A DNA stretch of 64,000 bases. It comes from Vespa crabro. Lineage: Eukaryota > Arthropoda > Insecta > Hymenoptera > Vespidae. The stretch spans positions 85,277 through 149,276 of the forward strand of contig NW_025813597.1 of the NCBI RefSeq assembly GCF_910589235.1, in the 5' to 3' direction. Every line of letters starts with the position of its first letter. Position 1 is the first letter of the stretch. The position numbers and the translations under genes are program-made. This document shows positions 10,232 through 25,238 of the stretch, one piece after another. A model generated the notes under the pieces. It saw only the letters and a list, made by a program, of their open reading frames with translations. It searched no databases and was not told the origin of the DNA.

Positions 10232-12618
10232 CGAATTTCGGTATATGCGAAGATAAAATCGTGAAATCTTTAATAATACTTGTGCCACAGTTAGAAAAAT
10301 GTTACCAATCGATTCAGAACATTGCATTTCATAAGATCAAACATCTATTTTATATTGGAATCAAAGTTTTTAACATTCTTTCATATCGTATATACGATTT
10401 TTCGCTCATATACGCGTATCGTCGAAAAACGAAAACTTGAAATCTCGTTCAATTTCAATGATTTTATATTCTATCGATGCAGAATAAAGAATATAACAAG
10501 AATATAACGTTTTTACTATGTTTAAATACGCGTTTTCATATGATAATTGTCGAAAAACCTAATCGACATACGCGAATTTCGGTATATGCGAAGATAAAAT
10601 CGTGAAATCTTTAATAATACTTGTGCCACAGTTAGAAAAATGTTACCAATCGATTCAGAACATTGCATTTCATAAGATCAAACATCTATTTTATATTGGA
10701 ATCAAAGTTTTTAACATTCATTCATATCGTATATACGATTTTTCGCTCATATACGCGTATCGTCGAAAAACGAAAACTTGAAATCTCGTTCAATTTCAAT
10801 GATTTTATATTCTATCGATGCAGAATAAAGAATATAACAAGAATATAACGTTTTTACTATGTTTAAATACGCGTTTTCATATGATAATTGTCGAAAAACG
10901 TAATCGACATACGCGAATTTCGGTATATGCGAAGATAAAATCGTGAAATCTTTAATAATACTTGTGCCACAGTTAGAAAAATGTTACCAATCGATTCAGA
11001 ACATTGCATTTCATAAGATCAAACATCTATTTTATATTGGAATCAAAGTTTTTAACATTCTTTCATATCGTATATACGATTTTTCGCTCATATACGCGTA
11101 TCGTCGAAAAACGAAAACTTGAAATCTCGTTCAATTTCAATGATTTTATATTCTATCGATGCAGAATAAAGAATATAACAAGAATATAACGTTTTTACTA
11201 TGTTTAAATACGCGTTTTCATATGATAATTGTCGAAAAACGTAATCGACATACGCGAATTTCGGTATATGCGAAGATAAAATCGTGAAATCTATAATAAT
11301 ACTTGTGCCACAGTTAGAAAAATGTTACGAATCGATTCAGAACATTGCATTTCATAAGATCAAACATCTATTTTATATTGGAATCAAAGTTTTTAACATT
11401 CTTTCATATCGTATATACGATTTTTCGCTCATATACGCGTATCGTCGAAAAACGAAAACTTGAAATCTCGTTCAATTTCAATGATTTTATATTCTATCGA
11501 TGCAGAATAAAGAATATAACAAGAATATAATGTTTTTACTATGTTTAAATACGCGTTTTCATATGATAATTGTCGAAAAACGTAATCGACATACGCGAAT
11601 TTCGGTATATGCGAAGATAAAATCGTGAAATCTTTAATAATACTTGTGCCACAGTTAGAAAAATGTTACCAATCGATTCAGAACATTGCATTTCATAAGA
11701 TCAAACATCTATTTTATATTGGAATCAAAGTTTTTAACATTCTTTCATATCTTATATAGGATTTTTCGCTCATATACGCGTATCGTCGAAAAACGAAAAC
11801 TTGAAATCTCGTTCAATTTCAATGATTTTATATTCTATCGATGCAGAATAAAGAATATAACAAGAATATGACGTTTTTACTATGTTTAAATACGCGTTTT
11901 CATATGATAATTGTCGAAAAACGTAATCGACATACGCGAATTTCGGTATATGCGAAGATAAAATCGTGAAATCTTTAATAATACTTGTGCCACAGTTAGA
12001 AAAATGTTACCAATCGATTCAGAACATTGCATTTCATAAGATCAAACATCTATTTTATATTGGAATCAAAGTTTTTAACATTCTTTCATATCGTATATAC
12101 GATTTTTCGCTCATATACGCGTATCGTCGAAAAACGAAAACTTGAAATCTCGTTCAATTTCAATGATTTTATATTCTATCGATGCAGAATAAAGAATATA
12201 ACAAGAATATAACGTTTTTACTATGTTTAAATACGCGTTTTCATATGATAATTGTCGATAAACGTAATCGACATACGCGAATTTCGGTATATGCGAAGAT
12301 AAAATCGTGAAATCTTTAATAATACTTGTGCCACAGTTAGAAAAATGTTACCAATCGATTCAGAACATTGCATTTCATAAGATCAAACATCTATTTTATA
12401 TTGGAATCAAAGTTTTTAACATTCTTTCATATCGTATATACGTTTTTTCGCTCATATACGCGAATCGTCGAAAAACGAAAACTTGAAATCTCGTTCAATT
12501 TCAATGATTTTATATTCTATCGATGCAGAATAAAGAATATAACAAGAATATAACGTTTTTACTATGTTTAAATACGCGTTTTCATATGATAATTGTCGAA
12601 AAACGTAATCGACATACG
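10232..12618 (+). repeat. Seven-monomer higher-order repeat, unit 2 (2387 bp)
   Basis: Copies 31-37 repeat the variant order of copies 24-30 exactly and abut them. The period ends at copy 38 (12619), which has C79T-region and A154T-type changes of its own (CAATTCAG and CATTTCGTAT) and lacks G328C. The near-perfect match points to a very recent duplication, or to one unit entered twice during assembly. Confidence 0.92.
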
Positions 12619-15600
12619 CGAATTTCGGTATATGCGAAGATAAAATCGTGAAATCTTTAATAATACTTGTGCCACAGTTAGAAAAATGTTACCAATCAAT
12701 TCAGAACATTGCATTTCATAAGATCAAACATCTATTTTATATTGGAATCAAAGTTTTTAACATTCTTTCATTTCGTATATACGATTTTTCGCTCATATAC
12801 GCGTATCGTCGAAAAACGAAAACTTGAAATCTCGTTCAATTTCAATGATTTTATATTCTATCGATGCAGAATAAAGAATATAACAAGAATATAACGTTTT
12901 TACTATGTTTAAATACGCGTTTTCATATGATAATTGTCGAAAAACGTAATCGACATACGCGAATTTCGGTATATGCGAAGATAAAATCGTGAAATCTTTA
13001 ATAATACTTGTGCCACAGTTAGAAAAATGTTACCAATCGATTCAGAACATTGCATTTCATAAGATCAAACATCTATTTTATATTGGAATCAAAGTTTTTA
13101 ACATTCTTTCATATCGTATATACGATTTTTCGCTCATATACGCGTATCGTCGAAAAACGAAAACTTGAAATCTCGTTCAATTTCAATGATTTTATATTCT
13201 ATCGATGCAGAATAAAGAATATAACAAGAATATAACGTTTTTACTATGTTTAAATACGCGTTTTCATATGATAATTGTCGAAAAACGTAATCGACATACG
13301 CGAATTTCGGTATATGCGAAGATAAAATCGTGAAATCTTTAATAATACTTGTGCCACAGTTAGAAAGATGTTACCAATCGATTCAGAACATTGCATTTCA
13401 TAAGATCAAACATCTATTTTATATTGGAATCAAAGTTTTTAACATTCTTTCATATCGTATATACGATTTTTCGCTCATATACGCGTATCGTCGAAAAACG
13501 AAAACTTGAAATCTCGTTCAATCTCAATGATTTTATATTCTATCGATGCAGAATAAAGAATATAACAAGAATATAACGTTTTTACTATGTTTAAATACGC
13601 GTTTTCATATGATAATTGTCGAAAAACGTAATCGACATACGCGAATTTCGGTATATGCGAAGATAAAATCGTGAAATCTTTAATAATACTTGTGCCACAG
13701 TTAGAAAAATGTTACCAATCGATTCAGAACATTGCATTTCATAAGATCAAACATCTATTTTATATTGGAATCAAAGTTTTTAACATTCTTTCATATCGTA
13801 TATACGATTTTTCGCTCATATACGCGTATCGTCGAAAAACGAAAACTTGAAATCTCGTTCAATTTCAATGATTTTATATTCTATCGATGCAGAATAAAGA
13901 ATATAACAAGAATATAACGTTTTTACTATGTTTAAATACGCGTTTTCATATGATAATTGTCGAAAAACGTAATCGACATACGCGAATTTCGGTATATGCG
14001 AAGATAAAATCGTGAAATCTTTAATAATACTTGTGCCACAGTTAGAAAAATGTTACCAATCGATTCAGAACATTGCATTTCATAAGATCAAACATCTATT
14101 TTATATTGGAATCAAAGTTTTTAACATTCTTTCATATCGTATATACGATTTTTCGCTCATATACGCGTATCGTCGAAAAACGAAAACTTGAAATCTCGTT
14201 CAATTTCAATGATTTTATATTCTATCGATGCAGAATAAAGAATATAACAAGAATATAACGTTTTTACTATGTTTAAATACGCGTTTTCATATGATAATTG
14301 TCGAAAAACGTAATCGACATACGCGAATTTCGGTATATGCGAAGATAAAATCGTGAAATCTTTAATAATACTTGTGCCACAGTTAGAAAAATGTTACCAA
14401 TCGATTCAGAACATTGCATTTCATAAGATCAAACATCTATTTTATATTGGAATCAAAGTTTTTAACATTCTTTCATATCGTATATACGATTTTTCGCTCA
14501 TATACGCGTATCGTCGAAAAACGAAAACTTGAAATCTCGTTCAATTTCAATGATTTTATATTCTATCGATGCAGAATAAAGAATATAACAAGAATATAAC
14601 GTTTTTACTATGTTTAAATACGCGTTTTCATATGATAATTGTCGAAAAACGTAATCGACATACGCGAATTTCGGTATATGCGAAGATAAAATCGTGAAAT
14701 CTTTAATAATACTTGTGCCACAGTTAGAAAAATGTTACCATTTGATTCAGAACATTGCATTTCATAAGATCAAACATCTATTTTATATTGGAATCAAAGT
14801 TTTTAACATTCTTTCATATCGTATATACGATTTTTCGCTCATATACGCGTATCGTCGAAAAACGAAAACTTGAAATCTCGTTCAATTTCAATGATTTTAT
14901 ATTCTATCGATGCAGAATAAAGAATATAACAAGAATATAACGTTTTTACTATGTTTAAATACGCGTTTTCATATGATAATTGTCGAAAAACGTAATCGAC
15001 ATACGCGAATTTCGGTATATGCGAAGATAAAATCGTGAAATCTTTAATAATACTTGTGCCACAGTTAGAAAAATGTTACCAATCGATTCAGAACATTGCA
15101 TTTCATAAGATCAAACATCTATTTTATATTGGAATCAAAGTTTTTAACATTCTTTCATATCGTATATACGATTTTTCGCTCATATACGCGTATCGTCGAA
15201 AAACGAAAACTTGAAATCTCGTTCAATTTCAATGATTTTATATTCTATCGATGCAGAATAAAGAATATAACAAGAATATAACGTTTTTACTATGTTTAAA
15301 TACGCGTTTTCATATGATAATTGTCGAAAAACGTAATCGACATACGCGAATTTCGGTATATGCGAAGATAAAATCGTGAAATCTTTAATAATACTTGTGC
15401 CACAGTTAGAAAAATGTTACCAATCGATTCAGAACATTGCATTTCATAAGATCAAACATCTATTTTATATTGGAATCAAAGTTTTTAACATTCTTTCATA
15501 TCGTATATACGATTTTTCGCTCATATACGCGTATCGTCGAAAAACGAAAACTTGAAATCTCGTTCAATCTCAATGATTTTATATTCTATCGATGCAGAAT

Positions 15601-17392
15601 AAAGAATATAACAAGAATATAACGTTTTTACTATGTTTAAATACGCGTTTTCATATGATAATTGTCGAAAAACGTAATCGACATACGCGAATTTCGGTAT
15701 ATGCGAAGATAAAATCGTGAAATCTTTAATAATACTTGTGCCACAGTTAGAAAAATGTTACCAATCGATTCAGAACATTGCATTTCATAAGATCAAACAT
15801 CTATTTTATATTGGAATCAAAGTTTTTAACATTCTTTCATATCGTATATACGATTTTTCGCTCATATACGCGTATCGTCGAAAAACGAAAACTTGAAATC
15901 TCGTTCAATTTCAATGATTTTATATTCTATCGATGCAGAATAAAGAATATAACAAGAATATAACGTTTTTACTATGTTTAAATACGCGTTTTCATATGAT
16001 AATTGTCGAAAAACGTAATCGACATACGCGAATTTCGGTATATGCGAAGATAAAATCGTGAAATCTTTAATAATACTTGTGCCACAGTTAGAAAAATGTT
16101 ACCAATCGATTCAGAACATTGCATTTCATAAGATCAAACATCTATTTTATATTGGAATCAAAGTTTTTAACATTCTTTCATATCGTATATACGATTTTTC
16201 GCTCATATACGCGTATCGTCGAAAAACGAAAACTTGAAATCTCGTTCAATTTCAATGATTTTATATTCTATCGATGCAGAATAAAGAATATAACAAGAAT
16301 ATAACGTTTTTACTATGTTTAAATACGCGTTTTCATATGATAATTGTCGAAAAACCTAATCGACATACGCGAATTTCGGTATATGCGAAGATAAAATCGT
16401 GAAATCTTTAATAATACTTGTGCCACAGTTAGAAAAATGTTACCAATCGATTCAGAACATTGCATTTCATAAGATCAAACATCTATTTTATATTGGAATC
16501 AAAGTTTTTAACATTCTTTCATATCGTATATACGATTTTTCGCTCATATACGCGTATCGTCGAAAAACGAAAACTTGAAATCTCGTTCAATTTCAATGAT
16601 TTTATATTCTATCGATGCAGAATAAAGAATATAACAAGAATATAACGTTTTTACTATGTTTAAATACGCGTTTTCATATGATAATTGTCGAAAAACGTAA
16701 TCGACATACGCGAATTTCGGTATATGCGAAGATAAAATCGTGAAATCTTTAATAATACTTGTGCCACAGTTAGAAAAATGTTACCAATCGATTCAGAACA
16801 TTGCATTTCATAAGATCAAACATCTATTTTATATTGGAATCAAAGTTTTTAACATTCTTTCATATCGTATATACGATTTTTCGCTCATATACGCGTATCG
16901 TCGAAAAACGAAAACTTGAAATCTCGTTCAATTTCAATGATTTTATATTCTATCGATGCAGAATAAAGAATATAACAAGAATATAACGTTTTTACTATGT
17001 TTAAATACGCGTTTTCATATGATAATTGTCGAAAAACCTAATCGACATACGCGAATTTCGGTATATGCGAAGATAAAATCGTGAAATCTTTAATAATACT
17101 TGTGCCACAGTTAGAAAAATGTTACCAATCGATTCAGAACATTGCATTTCATAAGATCAAACATCTATTTTATATTGGAATCAAAGTTTTTAACATTCTT
17201 TCATATCGTATATACGATTTTTCGCTCATATACGCGTATCGTCGAAAAACGAAAACTTGAAATCTCGTTCAATTTCAATGATTTTATATTCTATCGATGC
17301 AGAATAAAGAATATAACAAGAATATAACGTTTTTACTATGTTTAAATACGCGTTTTCATATGATAATTGTCGAAAAACGTAATCGACATACG
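12619..17392 (+). repeat. Homogeneous segment, copies 38-51
   Basis: Most of these 14 copies are consensus or differ at one site. Exceptions are copy 38 (two private changes), copies 40 and 46 (T223C, six monomers apart), copy 44 (changes near 77-79) and copies 48 and 50 (G328C, two monomers apart). No repeated multi-marker block is visible, so the higher-order structure is weak or unresolvable here by eye. Confidence 0.8.
13983..14323 (+). repeat. Consensus monomer inside the homogeneous segment (copy 42)
   Basis: I see no difference between this copy and copy 1, about 14 kb away. It lies in a stretch (copies 41-43) where successive monomers also look identical. It is a useful second reference because its neighbours on both sides are consensus, so its boundaries are not blurred by variants. 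Confidence 0.9.
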
Positions 17393-20300
17393 CGAATTTC
17401 GGTATATGCGAAGATAAAATCGTGAAATCTTTAATAATACTTGTGCCACAGTTAGAAAAATGTTACCAATCGACTCAGAACATTGCATTTCCTAAGATCA
17501 AACATCTATTTTATATTGGAATCAAAGTTTTTAACATTCTTTCATATCGTATATACGATTTTTCGCTCATATACGCGTATCGTCGAAAAACGAAAACTTG
17601 AAATCTCGTTCAATTTCAATTATTTTATATTCTATTGATGCAGAATAAAGAATATAACAAGAATATAACGTTTTTACTATGTTTAAATACGCGTTTTCAT
17701 ATGATAATTGTCGAAAAACGTAATCGACATACGCGAATTTCGGTATATGCGAAGATAAAATCGTGAAATCTTTAATAATACTTGTGCCACAGTTAGAAAA
17801 ATGTTACCAATCGATTCAGAACATTGCATTTCATAAGATCAAACATCTATTTTATATTGGAATCAAAGTTTTTAACATTCTTTCATATCGTATATACGAT
17901 TTTTCGCTCATATACGCGTATCGTCGAAAAACGAAAACTTGAAATCTCGTTCAATTTCAATGATTTTATATTCTATCGATGCAGAATAAAGAATATAACA
18001 AGAATATAACGTTTTTACTATGTTTAAATACGCGTTTTCATATGATAATTGTCGAAAAACGTAATCGACATACGCGAATTTCGGTATATGCGAAGATAAA
18101 ATCGTGAAATCTTTAATAATACTTGTGCCACAGTTAGAAAAATGTTACCAATCGATTCAGAACATTGCATTTCATAAGATCAAACATCTATTTTATATTG
18201 GAATCAAAGTTTTTAACATTCTTTCATATCGTATATACGATTTTTCGCTCATATACGCGTATCGTCGAAAAACGAAAACTTGAAATCTCGTTCAATTTCA
18301 ATGATTTTATATTCTATCGATGCAGAATAAAGAATATAACAAGAATATAACGTTTTTACTATGTTTAAATCCGCGTTTTCATATGATAATTGTCGAAAAA
18401 CGTAATCGACATACGCGAATTTCGGTATATGCGAAGATAAAATCGTGAAATCTTTAATAATACTTGTGCCACAGTTAGAAAAATGTTACCAATCGATTCA
18501 GAACATTGCATTTCATAAGATCAAACATCTATTTTTATATTGGAATCAAAGTTTTTAACATTCTTTTCATATCGTATATACGATTTTTTCGCTCATATAC
18601 GCGTATCGTCGAAAAACGAAAACTTGAAATCTCGTTCAATTTCAATGATTTTATATTCTATCGATGCAGAATAAAGAATATAACAAGAATATAACGTTTT
18701 TACTATGTTTAATTACGCGTTTTCATATGATAATTGTCGATAAACGTAATCGACATACGCGAATTTCGGTATATGCGAAGATAAAATCGTGAAATCTTTA
18801 ATAATACTTGTGCCACAGTTAGAAAAATGTTACCAATCGATTCAGAACATTGCATTTCATAAGATCAAACATCTATTTTATATTGGAATCAAAGTTTTTA
18901 ACATTCTTTCATATCGTATATACGTTTTTTCGCTCATATACGCGTATCGTCGAAAAACGAAAACTTGAAATCTCGTTCAATTTCAATGATTTTATATTCT
19001 ATCGATGCAGAATAAAGAATATAACAAGAATATAACGTTTTTACTATGTTTAAATACGCGTTTTCATATGATAATTGTCGAAAAACGTAATCGACATACG
19101 CGAATTTCGGTATTTGCGAAGATAAAATCGTGAAATCTTTAATAATACTTGTGCCACAGTTAGAAAAATGTTACCAATCGATTCAGAACATTGCATTTCA
19201 TAAGATCAAACATCTATTTTACATTGGAATCAAAGTTTTTAACATTCTTTCATATCGTATATACGATTTTTCGCTCATATACGCGTATCGTCGAAAAACG
19301 AAAACTTGAAATCTCGTTCAATTTCAATGATTTTATATTCTATCGATGCTGAATAAAGAATATAACAAGAATATAACGTTTTTACTATGTTTAAATACGC
19401 GTTTTCATATGATAATTGTCGAAAAACGTAATCGACATACGCGAATTTCGGTATATGCGAAGATAAAATCGTGAAATCTTTAATAATACTTGTGCCACAG
19501 TTAGAAAAATGTTACCAATCGATTCAGAACATTGCATTTCATAAGATCAAACATCTATTTTATATTGGAATCAAAGTTTTTAACATTCTTTCATATCGTA
19601 TATACGTTTTTTCGCTCATATACGCGTATCGTCGAAAAACGAAAACTTGAAATCTCGTTCAATTTCAATGATTTTATATTCTATCGATGCAGAATAAAGA
19701 ATATAACAAGAATATAACGTTTTTACTATGTTTAAATACGCGTTTTCATATGATAATTGTCGAAAAACGTAATCGACATACGCGAATTTCGGTATATGCG
19801 AAGATAAAATCGTGAAATCTTTAATAATACTTGTGCCACAGTTAGAAAAATGTTACCAATCGATTCAGAACATTGCATTTCATAAGATCAAACATCTATT
19901 TTATATTGGAATCAAAGTTTTTAACATTCTTTCATATCGTATATACGATTTTTCGCTCATATACGCGTATCGTCGAAAAACGAAAACTTGAAATCTCGTT
20001 CAATTTCAATGATTTTATATTCTATCGATGCAGAATAAAGAATATAACAAGAATATAACGTTTTTACTATGTTTAAATACGCGTTTTCATATGATAATTG
20101 TCGAAAAACGTAATCGTCATACGCGAATTTCGGTATATGCGAAGATAAAATCGTGAAATCTTTAATAATACTTGTGCCACAGTTAGAAAAATGTTACCAA
20201 TCGATTCAGAACATTGCATTTCATAAGATCAAACATCTATTTTATATTGGAATCAAAGTTTTTAACATTCTTTCATATCGTATATACGATTTTTCGCTCA

Positions 20301-20805
20301 TATACGCGTATCGTCGAAAAACGAAAACTTGAAATCTCGTTCAATTTCAATGATTTTATATTCTATCGATGCAGAATAAAGAATATAACAAGAATATAAC
20401 GTTTTTACTATGTTTAAATACGCGTTTTCATATGATAATTGTCGAAAAACGTAATCGACATACGCGAATTTCGGTATATGCGAAGATAAAATCGTGAAAT
20501 CTTTAATAATACTTGTGCCACAGTTAGAAAAATGTTACCAATCGATTCAGAACATTGCATTTCATAAGATCAAACATCTATTTTACATTGGAATCAAAGT
20601 TTTTAACATTCTTTCATATCGTATATACGATTTTTCGCTCATATACGCGTATCGTCGAAAAACGAAAACTTGAAATCTCGTTCAATTTCATTGATTTTAT
20701 ATTCTATCGATGCTGAATAAAGAATATAACAAGAATATAACGTTTTTACTATGTTTAAATACGCGTTTTCATATGATAATTGTCGAAAAACCTAATCGAC
20801 ATACG
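17393..20805 (+). repeat. Large higher-order block, copy A (monomers 52-61)
   Basis: Ordered markers are: copy 52 T82C+A100C+G229T+C244T; copy 55 A323T; copy 56 A166T; copy 57 T122C+A250T; copy 58 A166T; copy 61 T122C+A227T+A250T+G328C. The series recurs in monomers 66-74, offset by 14 monomers for the first part and 13 for the second. The equivalent of copy 57 is therefore missing from the second block. Confidence 0.85.
18416..18759 (+). repeat. 344-bp monomer copy 55 with three separate extra T bases
   Basis: Three T runs in this one copy are each one base longer than consensus: T5 at 18532-18536, T4 at 18564-18567 and T6 at 18584-18589. All lie within 58 bases. The copy also has A295T and A323T. 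No other copy has more than one indel that I can see. Clustered homopolymer length errors from a poorly supported patch of assembly are the simplest reading. Confidence 0.88.
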
Positions 20806-22169
20806 CGAATTTCGGTATATGCGAAGATAAAATCGTGAAATCTTTAATAATACTTGTGCCACAGTTAGAAAAATGTTACCAATCGATTCAGAACATTGCA
20901 TTTCATAAGATCAAACATCTATTTTATATTGGAATCAAAGTTTTTAACATTCTTTCATATCGTATATACGATTTTTCGCTCATATACGCGTATCGTCGAA
21001 AAACGAAAACTTGAAATCTCGTTCAATTTCAATGATTTTATATTCTATCGATGCAGAATAAAGAATATAACAAGAATATAACGTTTTTACTATGTTTAAA
21101 TACGCGTTTTCATATGATAATTGTCGAAAAACGTAATCGACATACGCGAATTTCGGTATATGCGAAGATAAAATCGTGAAATCTTTAATAATACTTGTGC
21201 CACAGTTAGAAAAATGTTACCAATCGATTCAGAACATTGCATTTCATAAGATCAAACATCTATTTTATATTGGAATCAAAGTTTTTAACATTCTTTCATA
21301 TCGTATATACGATTTTTCGCTCATATACGCGTATCGTCGAAAAACGAAAACTTGAAATCTCGTTCAATTTCAATGATTTTATATTCTATCGATGCAGAAT
21401 AAAGAATATAACAAGAATATAACGTTTTTACTATGTTTAAATACGCGTTTTCATATGATAATTGTCGAAAAACGTAATCGACATACGCGAATTTCGGTAT
21501 ATGCGAAGATAAAATCGTGAAATCTTTAATAATACTTGTGCCACAGTTAGAAAAATGTTACCAATCGATTCAGAACATTGCATTTCATAAGATCAAACAT
21601 CTATTTTATATTGGAATCAAAGTTTTTAACATTCTTTCATATCGTATATACGATTTTTCGCTCATATACGCGTATCGTCGAAAAACGAAAACTTGAAATC
21701 TCGTTCAATTTCAATGATTTTATATTCTATCGATGCAGAATAAAGAATATAACAAGAATATAACGTTTTTACTATGTTTAAATACGCGTTTTCATATGAT
21801 AATTGTCGAAAAACCTAATCGACATACGCGAATTTCGGTATATGCGAAGATAAAATCGTGAAATCTTTAATAATACTTGTGCCACAGTTAGAAAAATGTT
21901 ACCAATCGATTCAGAACATTGCATTTCATAAGATCAAACATCTATTTTATATTGGAATCAAAGTTTTTAACATTCTTTCATATCGTATATACGATTTTTC
22001 GCTCATATACGCGTATCGTCGAAAAACGAAAACTTGAAATCTCGTTCAATTTCAATGATTTTATATTCTATCGATGCAGAATAAAGAATATAACAAGAAT
22101 ATAACGTTTTTACTATGTTTAAATACGCGTTTTCATATGATAATTGTCGAAAAACGTAATCGACATACG

Positions 22170-25100
22170 CGAATTTCGGTATATGCGAAGATAAAATCGT
22201 GAAATCTTTAATAATACTTGTGCCACAGTTAGAAAAATGTTACCAATCGACTCAGAACATTGCATTTCCTAATATCAAACATCTATTTTATATTGGAATC
22301 AAAGTTTTTAACATTCTTTCATATCGTATATACGATTTTTCGCTCATATACGCGTATCGTCGAAAAACGAAAACTTGAAATCTCGTTCAATTTCAATTAT
22401 TTTATATTCTATTGATGCAGAATAAAGAATATAACAAGAATATAACGTTTTTACTATGTTTAAATACGCGTTTTCATATGATAATTGTCGAGAAACGTAA
22501 TCGACATACGCGAATTTCGGTATATGCGAAGATAAAATCGTGAAATCTTTAATAATACTTGTGCCACAGTTAGAAAAATGTTACCAATCGATTCAGAACA
22601 TTGCATTTCATAAGATCAAACATCTATTTTATATTGGAATCAAAGTTTTTAACATTCTTTCATATCGTATATACGATTTTTCGCTCATATACGCGTATCG
22701 TCGAAAAACGAAAACTTGAAATCTCGTTCAATTTCAATGATTTTATATTCTATCGATGCAGAATAAAGAATATAACAAGAATATAACGTTTTTACTATGT
22801 TTAAATACGCGTTTTCATATGATAATTGTCGAAAAACGTAATCGACATACGCGAATTTCGGTATATGCGAAGATAAAATCGTGAAATCTTTAATAATACT
22901 TGTGCCACAGTTAGAAAAATGTTACCAATCGATTCAGAACATTGCATTTCATAAGATCAAACATCTATTTTATATTGGAATCAAAGTTTTTAACATTCTT
23001 TCATATCGTATATACGATTTTTCGCTCATATACGCGTATCGTCGAAAAACGAAAACTTGAAATCTCGTTCAATTTCAATGATTTTATATTCTATCGATGC
23101 AGAATAAAGAATATAACAAGAATATAACGTTTTTACTATGTTTAAATACGCGTTTTCATATGATAATTGTCGAAAAACGTAATCGACATACGCGAATTTC
23201 GGTATATGCGAAGATAAAATCGTGAAATCTTTAATAATACTTGTGCCACAGTTAGAAAAATGTTACCAATCGATTCAGAACATTGCATTTCATAAGATCA
23301 AACATCTATTTTATATTGGAATCAAAGTTTTTAACATTCTTTCATATCGTATATACGATTTTTCGCTCATATACGCGTATCGTCGAAAAACGAAAACTTG
23401 AAATCTCGTTCAATTTCAATGATTTTATATTCTATCGATGCAGAATAAAGAATATAACAAGAATATAACGTTTTTACTATGTTTAAATACGCGTTTTCAT
23501 ATGATAATTGTCGATAAACGTAATCGACATACGCGAATTTCGGTATATGCGAAGATAAAATCGTGAAATCTTTAATAATACTTGTGCCACAGTTAGAAAA
23601 ATGTTACCAATCGATTCAGAACATTGCATTTCATAAGATCAAACATCTATTTTATATTGGAATCAAAGTTTTTAACATTCTTTCATATCGTATATACGTT
23701 TTTTCGCTCATATACGCGTATCGTCGAAAAACGAAAACTTGAAATCTCGTTCAATTTCAATGATTTTATATTCTATCGATGCAGAATAAAGAATATAACA
23801 AGAATATAACGTTTTTACTATGTTTAAATACGCGTTTTCATATGATAATTGTCGAAAAACGTAATCGACATACGCGAATTTCGGTATATGCGAAGATAAA
23901 ATCGTGAAATCTTTAATAATACTTGTGCCACAGTTAGAAAAATGTTACCAATCGATTCAGAACATTGCATTTCATAAGATCAAACATCTATTTTATATTG
24001 GAATCAAAGTTTTTAACATTCTTTCATATCGTATATACGTTTTTTCGCTCATATACGCGTATCGTCGAAAAACGAAAACTTGAAATCTCGTTCAATTTCA
24101 ATGATTTTATATTCTATCGATGCAGAATAAAGAATATAACAAGAATATAACGTTTTTACTATGTTTAAATACGCGTTTTCATATGATAATTGTCGAAAAA
24201 CGTAATCGACATACGCGAATTTCGGTATATGCGAAGATAAAATCGTGAAATCTTTAATAATACTTGTGCCACAGTTAGAAAAATGTTACCAATCGATTCA
24301 GAACATTGCATTTCATAAGATCAAACATCTATTTTATATTGGAATCAAAGTTTTTAACATTCTTTCATATCGTATATACGATTTTTCGCTCATATACGCG
24401 TATCGTCGAAAAACGAAAACTTGAAATCTCGTTCAATTTCAATGATTTTATATTCTATCGATGCAGAATAAAGAATATAACAAGAATATAACGTTTTTAC
24501 TATGTTTAAATACGCGTTTTCATATGATAATTGTCGAAAAACGTAATCGACATACGCGAATTTCGGTATATGCGAAGATAAAATCGTGAAATCTTTAATA
24601 ATACTTGTGCCACAGTTAGAAAAATGTTACCAATCGATTCAGAACATTGCATTTCATAAGATCAAACATCTATTTTATATTGGAATCAAAGTTTTTAACA
24701 TTCTTTCATATCGTATATACGATTTTTCGCTCATATACGCGTATCGTCGAAAAACGAAAACTTGAAATCTCGTTCAATTTCAATGATTTTATATTCTATC
24801 GATGCAGACTAAAGAATATAACAAGAATATAACGTTTTTACTATGTTTAAATACGCGTTTTCATATGATAATTGTCGAAAAACGTAATCGACATACGCGA
24901 ATTTCGGTATATGCGAAGATAAAATCGTGAAATCTTTAATAATACTTGTGCCACAGTTAGAAAAATGTTACCAATCGATTCAGAACATTGCATTTCATAA
25001 GATCAAACATCTATTTTACATTGGAATCAAAGTTTTTAACATTCTTTCATATCGTATATACGATTTTTCGCTCATATACGCGTATCGTCGAAAAACGAAA

Positions 25101-25238
25101 ACTTGAAATCTCGTTCAATTTCAATGATTTTATATTCTATCGATGCTGAATAAAGAATATAACAAGAATATAACGTTTTTACTATGTTTAAATACGCGTT
25201 TTCATATGATAATTGTCGAAAAACCTAATCGACATACG
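22170..25238 (+). repeat. Large higher-order block, copy B (monomers 66-74)
   Basis: Monomers 66 (T82C, A100C, G104T, G229T, C244T), 69 (A323T), 70 and 71 (A166T) and 74 (T122C, A250T, G328C) reproduce the marker order of monomers 52-61. Block B has nine monomers against ten in block A. Monomer 66 has gained G104T and A323G. Confidence 0.83.
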
